Shown here: positions 10,831-16,533 of the stretch, in pieces | How positions within the stretch are numbered: position 1 is the stretch's first letter | Layout of the letters: each line of letters opens with the position of its first letter | From: Emmonsiellopsis sp. PD_33 | Taxonomy: Eukaryota > Ascomycota > Eurotiomycetes > Onygenales > Ajellomycetaceae | DNA: 16,533 bases | NCBI GenBank assembly: GCA_032988165.1 | Contig: JANTQF010000526.1 | Span: 1 to 16,533, forward strand | Direction: 5' to 3' | Notes under the pieces: model-generated | What the model was told of the DNA's origin: nothing | Seen by the model: only the letters and a program-made list of their open reading frames with translations | Databases searched by the model: none | Translations under genes and position numbers: made by a program

Positions 10831-12590
10831 TCACAGCCCTTCCTTTGCAAGCATATCTGTCACCAATTAGTCAGTCAGGCAGTCAATATAATACCCTATT
10901 TGGGCGAAAGAAAGCAGCTCTCTCCTCTTACCAGCAATATCAAGATACAGCGCCAGGGCGTTGAACCTATCAGAAAATAAACCCGTCCATTAATAAAAAT
11001 CCCGGGCACCAGCAACAAACTGTAGAAAACTAACTCACTTCCTCGTATGCCCCGTCAACTCAGAAACCAACCCCTTGAGCCGATTCGTCCAATTGATCAG
11101 ATCAAGATGGCTAACACCCACAAGCGTCCCCTTATACCCCTCCTCGCCTCCCCATTTGCTGCTCTGCACGCTAACAAGGCCATCATTGGGGCCTTCTTCT
11201 TGCTCGAGGATCCGATGGGACCGGCGGAATACAGACCACATGCTGGGCGTTAGGGAGGCGCCGTAGGAGAAATATCTAGATATATTTTTCACATAGTTAG
11301 ATCTTTTATATATCCCCTGTCTTGGCTGGCCTGGGAATGGGGAGAGGAGGGGGATATATGAACCTAACGTCGTGGATATCAGGAGTGTGTGGGTTAAACT
11401 CCTCATGCATATATTTCCTCGTCAGCTGGTGAAATGCGCCGCGTTCAATCTTTAGCCGGTCGAGGGCTCGGTAGAGTTGTGAGACTCGTTTCTCTAAGCA
11501 CACCTCGTGAGCTCATCTTGTATGCACACATTATGCCCGCCCTCGTGAATCAATCCTTGAAGGGAAACGAACCTCCGATCTGGTCAAAGATATAATCCGC
11601 AACCGCCGAACCTACAGATACACGATATCAGAACCGAATAAGATATTAAGCGGGAACTTAACTAACCTCGATGCGGCGTCGCGATCGTAGTCAGGGACAT
11701 GACCCGGAACTTCGTCGGGCGGAGCCTGCTAATCATATACCGGGAATCCATCCCTCTGTTTAGGAGGAGTCAGCACCCTATTTCGTATATACAGCGAGTT
11801 TCACGCTTTCGATAGGCGAAAAAAGTAAAAAATTCCGCGTACCCCTGAATTAGATCCGTAAGCACATATCCCAAACAAACAGCCCCAAATCTAAAAAATC
11901 GGCAGGGCAAAACCTACCATACTATGTCTATAACGACAAAACAATCAAATCAGTCACAAATCACCCCAAAAAAAACCCCCAAACCAGGAACCCCAACTCA
12001 CGCAATAATATTAACCTCCTCCCCCTTCACCCTCTCCTCAATACCCGCCATCAACCCCTCAGCTCGCATCTCAATAGAACCCGACGGGAGCACAGGCACA
12101 GTAACCACCTCCATCCCCATCATTGCAAACGCATCCTTGATCCCCCGCCAGTACTGGATGCCGGGCAGATACTTCCCCGCCAGCCGTAGCTCGTCGAAGC
12201 CCAGCAGCCCGTGCGCGAGCACGATTGGGTATTTTGGTTTGACTTTTGTTTTTTAGGGAAACGGTTAGTAAATATGGTCACGGTATGCTAAATCAAAGGG
12301 GGGCGGTAATTTGGCAAATTAATTATGGTAGCTGGTTGACAAATTGCATGTATGGAAGTACTGACGGTATGTATTCCGAACGGAGGCATATTGATCTTCA
12401 ATCAGGGGGCCTAGGTCCGAGAGGCGCGGGTCTCGTGTATGCGCGGCGCTTGATGAGGAGAATGAGGCCGAAGATGACCTGGGAGAGATGCCTGGCAAGC
12501 TGAAAGGTCTCACGGGGTTGATCGCGTCGTTGGAATGCGGAACTCGTCGTCGTCCCCTGCTGCTGCTGCCGGCAAGCGAAATGCAGAGGT
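10831..12590 (-). CDS. tgl2: Tgl2-type triacylglycerol lipase, body of gene; start cut off by transposon
   Basis: Exons: 12590-12366, 12242-12002, 11927-11914, 11753-11667, 11611-11573, 11493-11364, 11275-11039, 10966-10932, 10856-10831. With the detached start this makes about 350 aa. Family marks in order: the block DPRLSDLGPLIEDQYASVR, the oxyanion region KYPIVLAHGLLGFDEL, the Ser nucleophile in AHSM, DSRYMISRLRP, TIATPHRGSAVADYIF, the acid GPNDGLVSVQ and the catalytic His in GVSHLDLINW, ending LALYLDIADMLAKEGL. Yeast Tgl2 is a mitochondrial acylglycerol lipase; a similar role is inferred. The N-terminal part is Arg/Ser-rich and acidic-poor, which suits a targeting peptide. No ATG lies in exon 1 of this fragment, because the native start is beyond the inserted element. 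The nucleophile elbow is split over a 14-nt exon with a weak donor (GTTTTG), so exon 3 is the least certain call. It may now be a pseudogene. Confidence 0.75.
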
Positions 12591-12592
12591 TA
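12591..12592. repeat. TA target-site duplication, left copy
   Basis: TA directly precedes the element end TTGTGCCTTG. The matching TA follows the other end at 16095-16096. A TA duplication is the hallmark of Tc1/mariner/pogo insertion. Confidence 0.85.
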
Positions 12593-12714
12593 TTGTGCCT
12601 TGCAAAAACCATGCAAAAGTTGCGTGATTCAACCCTTGGCAGAAACACACACCAAAAAAATGCATGTCATTCTCACCCAGCATAGAAAATAGAGACAAAA
12701 AAAATAAACAAACC
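12593..12714 (+). repeat. Left terminal inverted repeat
   Basis: 122 bp, matching the reverse complement of 15973-16094 at 114 of 122 positions by my alignment, with no gaps. All eight differences are transitions. On the minus strand it contains ATG codons at 12648-12646 and 12612-12610 that are in frame with lipase exon 1. Confidence 0.92.
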
Positions 12715-12787
12715 TCCTACCCACCCAAACACACATTTTTAACTCTGTTTTTTGCATGTAATTACTCTATATCCACCTCTTTTTAAG

Positions 12788-14941
12788 ATGCCTACCTCAG
12801 CAACCTGTTCTTGCCATTCAAACAGCCCAAAAACCCACAAAATGCACCCTCACAAGAGTGCAAAAGTCACTCCAAATATGGCAGCTGCCATGAAGGGGAC
12901 CCTGCAGAATGTGGCTGCTGTGAAGGCTGTCAACAGGCCTGCAAAGAGAAAGCCTGCACTGAGGAAGAGGAAGGCTACCCTGCAGGCAGTTCTCATCACT
13001 CCTATCTCATTATGGATTTGATTCCTCAACTCAGCAGCCATTATAATAGTGAACACAGACAACAAGGTGAATAAGGAGGATGAGGAGGATGAGGAGGATG
13101 AGGATGAGGCCCTCCCTCTCTATATGAAATCCTCTTCATTGTCAGAGGACTGATCTCCCAAGTAAGAATCATCCCTGCAGCCATTGCTAATGCTAGAGCA
13201 TGAGGCATTATTTACTATATTATTACTACTACTAGAGCTAAAGCTAGAGACTTAATATAGCCCTTTCCACCCTGATATCAGTTAGGTTCTGAGCAATGAT
13301 GATGAAGGATTTATCTCATTTAGCCTCTATTAATGTGTTATGATAGTAGGCAAAAAGACCTCTATATTCTCCATATTCAAGCTCTACTCTATAGATAGGA
13401 TGGTGTTACTGGCCTGCATAGAGGTTAATACTCATAAAATCTTAAGGAAATAAAATGAAGATAACTTAGAAAAGAAGGTAAGATTTAACTGTACAGTTAT
13501 AATTTACTCTGAAAGTAAGTGAAAAATGAAAGATACACTCATCTTTAACATTTAGTATGATAGTGATCAGATCTGCCCACTGCTGAAGTAATATAGGGAG
13601 AGTGGTAGCAAGAGCTTCAAGGTTGAATTGATAATATATTTTAGAGGGAAAATTATTAATACTGAGGCTATAGTAGCTGCAGCAGCAGCTGCAGAGGTAG
13701 AGACTGTGCAGTTAACTAAGTTGATCTCCAAAAAATGCACAAAAAACATCAAAAATGATCTAAAATCTCCTATATGGCTGATGAAATCACCTTGTATTGT
13801 AGATATAGCTAACAATGAGAACACTGCAGAGAACACTACAGAGAAATCTGCCTGTATCACATCTACTACTAAATAATGCACTGAATTGAAGACTAAATGT
13901 GATAAAGAGGATGAGCTCAGTTGATTGAGCAGGGAACTAAAGAAGTAATGATAATATTAGTGTTCAAACTACAAGAATTATAACAGGGAAGTCTGCTGAA
14001 TCTCACTAAATGACCTTTATATTCTAATGGTTACCAGTGAGATTAGTAATTAAGTGTTTGATATAATGAAAGATAAGGTCACACTGCAGGTCCCAGGCAG
14101 CAGACTCATCAAGAGACTTCTTGGGCAGGATTCAAAATATTCAAAAAAGATGACTGAAGCTGAGGCTACATCTGAGGCTTTAAATCAACCTATACAATCT
14201 AATATGCTGGCTGTTATATTCCCTCTAAGTGCTCCTGTAGTGCCTGCACAGAATGGAATGAGTGATTTGATGAATGTAATGATAATGAGATGTTTGATAG
14301 AGATGATAGATGAAAGGCCTTCTTACTCCTTATATTCATTATATTTTTCACTGGATTCATTTAATCTGGTGTTTAACCTGCCTGCTAACATGCTAGTTGC
14401 ACTGAATCTACTATATCCATCAAATTCAATAAGTCCTATGAAGCTGTCAAATAATCAAATGAATTCAGCAGATCTACCCTTTAAACTACCATTAATCTCT
14501 CTTCCCCCTCCTGTCAAACCTGAGCTTCTGCCATACAGTAGTCCTATATCAATACTGGGTTCCCTAGCTGACTAGGTTCAGAATGAATATTTCAACTGGC
14601 TCATTACTAAATGCCCAATGCACAAGGATTCTCTTATAATAGTAAAGGAAGTGTTGGAACAGGAGGTCTATGAGTTGGATATGATTTAAAAACTGCCTGA
14701 GAAGGAGATGAACAGATTAAATATACTATAGGGTATCTTCTATATGATTCAGAATGAGTTGAAAGATCCTAGGTGACTTCAATATCTCAGAGAGTTCAAA
14801 TATGAGATCTGTAGCAGGAGTATAGTGAGTTCCAGGCCTTCTATGGGTGATTCTACATAAAATGGGGAGGGGGAGGCACAGTTTCTTAATGGCAAGACAC
14901 AGTTCACCAACCAGAATATAGATTCTCTTGATTATATATAG
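12788..14941 (+). pseudogene. Accessory ORF of the transposon, decayed; family not recognised
   Basis: I do not recognise this protein. One frame runs about 718 codons from ATG 12788 (MPTSATCS) to TAG 14939-14941 without a shift, broken by about 23 stops. Visible features in order: a basic N-terminal cluster (KRKPALRKRK), an acidic run of Glu-Asp repeats encoded by GAGGAT units (13072-13110), and a mixed hydrophobic/charged region with SIFKLYSIDRMVLLACIEVN. Next come an Ala run (AAAAAA), Ser/Pro-rich text with PPPVKPELLPYSSPIS, and a helical C-terminal segment. That segment contains EYFNWLITKC and KLPEKEMNRLNIL, and its pattern resembles a SAM-like domain (inference only). It lacks transposase motifs, so it is probably a second element-encoded protein or a captured gene. 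A cysteine-rich reading in another frame (12811-13074) competes for the N-terminus only. Confidence 0.6.
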
Positions 14942-14953
14942 TAAAACAGTGTT

Positions 14954-15907
14954 CTAATCAATATGAGCTGATTGAAAATATCCTCTTGCATTGGAATCTC
15001 TCATGAAATTCCTCATGGTGTAGTGTAGGAACTCCTCAAAATCTCCATTAAACTATCTATCAATCAGAGCTCTATGCCTTCATATCCAGGCCTTCAATGT
15101 GTGAAAAGACTCCTCAATCAGGTTATAATCTGATGAATATGGAGGTAAAAACAACAGGCCAACCCCTACCTCTATATACAAGGCCTTGAGCTCTTGAGAA
15201 TGGTGTGTATTATAGTTATCCATCACTATAACATGATATCCTTACTGACAGTTAGGTAGGATATAAAGCTGTACAAACTCATTAAATCTCTCAGTGTTGT
15301 ATGAGCCATGAAAGATGTTATAAGCCTTATATCTATTAATAGTTATAGCAGGCAAGATAGACTACCTGCTTGACCTCTTGCAGGGAGTTCTAACTTAGCA
15401 TGAGAAGCCTCTCACTGACCATTTATATCATTAATCTGCCATATATTTATTTGCAGCATTCTCATTAAGAAAGATGAACTGTTTAGGTTCATATTGAGAT
15501 ATCTAGACCAGCTATGCCTGGCAGAGCTTAGAATTCTACTGAGTAGCCACCCATTCAATCTTTTTATTCATTAGATTCAGCTTCTTCAGTGCTCTAAACA
15601 CTGATGAGATGTTAAGAGTTATATCAAACTCATCCTTTATGAACTTAATAGCCTCATTCAGATATATCATTGGATATTTAGTAAAGAAGTCCTCCAACCC
15701 TCAGAGTACATCCTGAGTCACCTTTGGCAGCCTTCCTTGAACTGCTCTGTATCCTCTAGGTATTTCAAAAATATGCTAGTTCTGTTGAATTCAATATACA
15801 GTTACCAGATGGACTGACTGTGTATGGGCAATTAAAGCAGGTGAATTCCCAGTTACTAATAGCTGTACAATTTGATTAATAATTAGTTCATCAAGGGGGG
15901 TAGGCAT
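14954..15907 (-). pseudogene. Tc1/mariner DD34E transposase, inactivated by point stops
   Basis: One frame of 318 codons runs from ATG (MPTPLDEL) to TAG 14956-14954, with 13 premature stops and no frameshift. The N-terminal third has helix-turn-helix character. The catalytic core shows FIFLNEN, VMDNYNTHH and LFLPPYSSDYNLIEES, followed by HTLKAWI. The second Asp is D230 and the Glu is E265, a 34-residue gap typical of DD34E Tc1-like enzymes. The first catalytic position (about 148, GAT to AAT) is Asn instead of Asp, a G-to-A change of the same kind as the rest of the decay. Inactive in this copy. Confidence 0.88.
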
Positions 15908-15972
15908 TCTAATGGAATCTGGCAGATTTAACATGAAAATTGGGGTAGAATGGTGTTTTTTGGGCACAGAAA

Positions 15973-16094
15973 GGTTTATTTATTTTTTTTGTCTCTATTT
16001 TCTATACTGGGTGGGAATGACATGTGTTTTTTTGGTGTGTGTTTCTGCCAAGGGTTGAATCACACAACTTTTACATGGTTTTTACAAGGCACAA
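15973..16094 (-). repeat. Right terminal inverted repeat
   Basis: Mirror copy of 12593-12714. It has more T:A than the left copy at most of the differing sites, including loss of the one CpG kept on the left. Confidence 0.92.
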
Positions 16095-16096
16095 TA
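16095..16096. repeat. TA target-site duplication, right copy
   Basis: TA immediately after the element end GGCACAA, paired with 12591-12592. Confidence 0.85.
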
Positions 16097-16113
16097 TTCA
16101 TTACATGCTGCAT
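16095..16113 (-). other. tgl2: Detached 5' end of lipase exon 1, with two in-frame ATGs
   Basis: On the minus strand ATG 16113-16111 (MQHVMNN) and ATG 16101-16099 lead to the TA. Joining TA to 12590 gives ATG-AAT-AAC-CTC-TGC, in frame with lipase exon 1. In the same frame an upstream TAA lies about 66 nt before the first ATG. The nine exons then add to 1053 nt, a multiple of three. The joining is inference from the flanks; the start choice is open. Confidence 0.6.
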
Positions 16114-16309
16114 TGCTGTAATTTGTGCATGGGCTATAAATAATCCATATTTATATTTGTTGCCAGGTGGTTTCAGTAGTTATTTATTCTATGATGCGGT
16201 TCTGTCATCTTGGTTGGCTTTTAGGAGGTGGTTTTTTTGGCTGTAAATAACTGGGTAAATATTTATTTGGGCGTGGTTGATGATGACGCAACCTTGAGTT
16301 CAGCTGGGA
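16114..16309. other. Presumed lipase promoter region
   Basis: Flanking DNA beyond the element that keeps CpGs (16197, 16272 and 16284 region), unlike the element. Apart from the TATA-like box I see no clear regulatory motif. The open frame spanning 15950-16246 overlaps the inverted repeat and is not credited. Confidence 0.35.
16150..16155 (-). promoter_or_regulatory. TATA-like box of the lipase gene
   Basis: The minus strand reads AAATATAAATATGG, about 37-50 bp upstream of the two candidate ATGs. The spacing is short, which favours the second ATG (16101). In an AT-rich setting this could be chance. Confidence 0.3.
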
Positions 16310-16533
16310 TCACTGACATCAGTGGCAGTGTGTAAACTGAATCCATCGATTCTGAATTGAATTCAAATTGGCTGAATTCCCTGAATCTGAATTGAATTTG
16401 GAATCAATTCAAATCAGGTGATTTTGAAATCTTAGTAATATATTATGTAATATATATCATTATAACCAGAATTTTATGCTGAGTTCAAATATGAAATCAG
16501 TTTTTAGAAAAGTCTAATATTAATAGAGATATA
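16310..16533. repeat. Possible second mutated repeat running off the window
   Basis: Very AT-rich with one CpG, starting near a CACTGA..TCAGTG palindrome and CAGTGGCAGTG. It has many alternating GAATT/AATTC/GAATC words (16350-16430). Subterminal word arrays of this kind occur in hAT-like ends, but without the other end this is only a suggestion. Confidence 0.3.

Larger units (their letters stand above)
12593..16094. mobile_element. Tc1/mariner-type DNA transposon, 3502 bp, mutated two-gene copy
   Basis: It is bounded by 122-bp inverted repeats that start TTGTGCCTTG and are flanked by TA on both sides. It holds a minus-strand DD34E transposase and a plus-strand accessory frame, convergent with a gap of about 12 bp. 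Both are riddled with in-frame stops but keep frame throughout. I find only one CpG in the whole element (12622-12623), against many in the flanking genes, which points to RIP or methyl-CpG deamination. This copy cannot make its own transposase. The ends look complete, so mobilisation in trans is not excluded. Confidence 0.92.

Noticed and set aside
12510..12698. 62-codon minus-strand frame reading through the left inverted repeat into lipase DNA
   Set aside because: It is out of frame with the conserved lipase block DPRLSDLGPLIEDQY and has no independent support.
12811..13074. Cysteine-rich short protein in the other plus-strand frame of the transposon
   Set aside because: The neighbouring frame from 12788 continues for 2 kb while this one stops at 13074. 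It could still be the true N-terminus if there was one frameshift, but there is no support for that.
15950..16246. 98-codon plus-strand frame across the right inverted repeat
   Set aside because: It is the mirror image of the left-repeat frame plus random AT-rich flank; its hydrophobicity comes from T-rich sequence.

Overview
The window looks like nuclear DNA of a filamentous ascomycete (Pezizomycotina, probably Eurotiomycetes). This rests on short 66-123 nt introns with fungal-type splice sites, long low-complexity nuclear proteins, recognisable fungal protein families, and a repeat that carries a RIP-like or CpG-deamination mutation signature. The order or genus cannot be fixed from the sequence alone.

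Layout: four host genes all lie on the minus strand, head to tail. From left to right they are: (1) a Rieske/AIF-like flavin oxidoreductase (2211 to 38, three exons); (2) a fungal coilin-like protein (6820 to 2658, three exons); (3) an alpha-arrestin with one PPxY motif (9910 to 7743, five exons, all introns phase 0); (4) a Tgl2-type alpha/beta-hydrolase lipase (up to nine exons, stop at 10831). They do not form an obvious pathway. Intergenic gaps of about 0.45, 0.92 and 0.92 kb hold promoters and UTRs.

The right third is the unusual part. A 3502-bp Tc1/mariner-type element (12593-16094) has 122-bp terminal inverted repeats and a TA target duplication. It sits inside the start of the lipase gene. 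If the element and one TA are removed on paper, the two flanks join into one frame in which an ATG on the far side (16113-16111 or 16101-16099) runs straight into lipase exon 1. A TATA-like box lies just upstream, so promoter and start codon are separated from the body of the gene by 3.5 kb. The left inverted repeat also supplies its own in-frame ATGs.

Inside the element two decayed genes face each other tail to tail. One is a DD34E transposase (minus strand). The other is a longer unrecognised accessory frame (plus strand, about 718 codons). Both keep a single reading frame end to end and are broken only by point stop codons. By my reading the element contains a single CpG in 3.5 kb, while the neighbouring genes are CpG-rich. 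A second AT-rich, CpG-poor sequence starts near 16310 and runs off the window.
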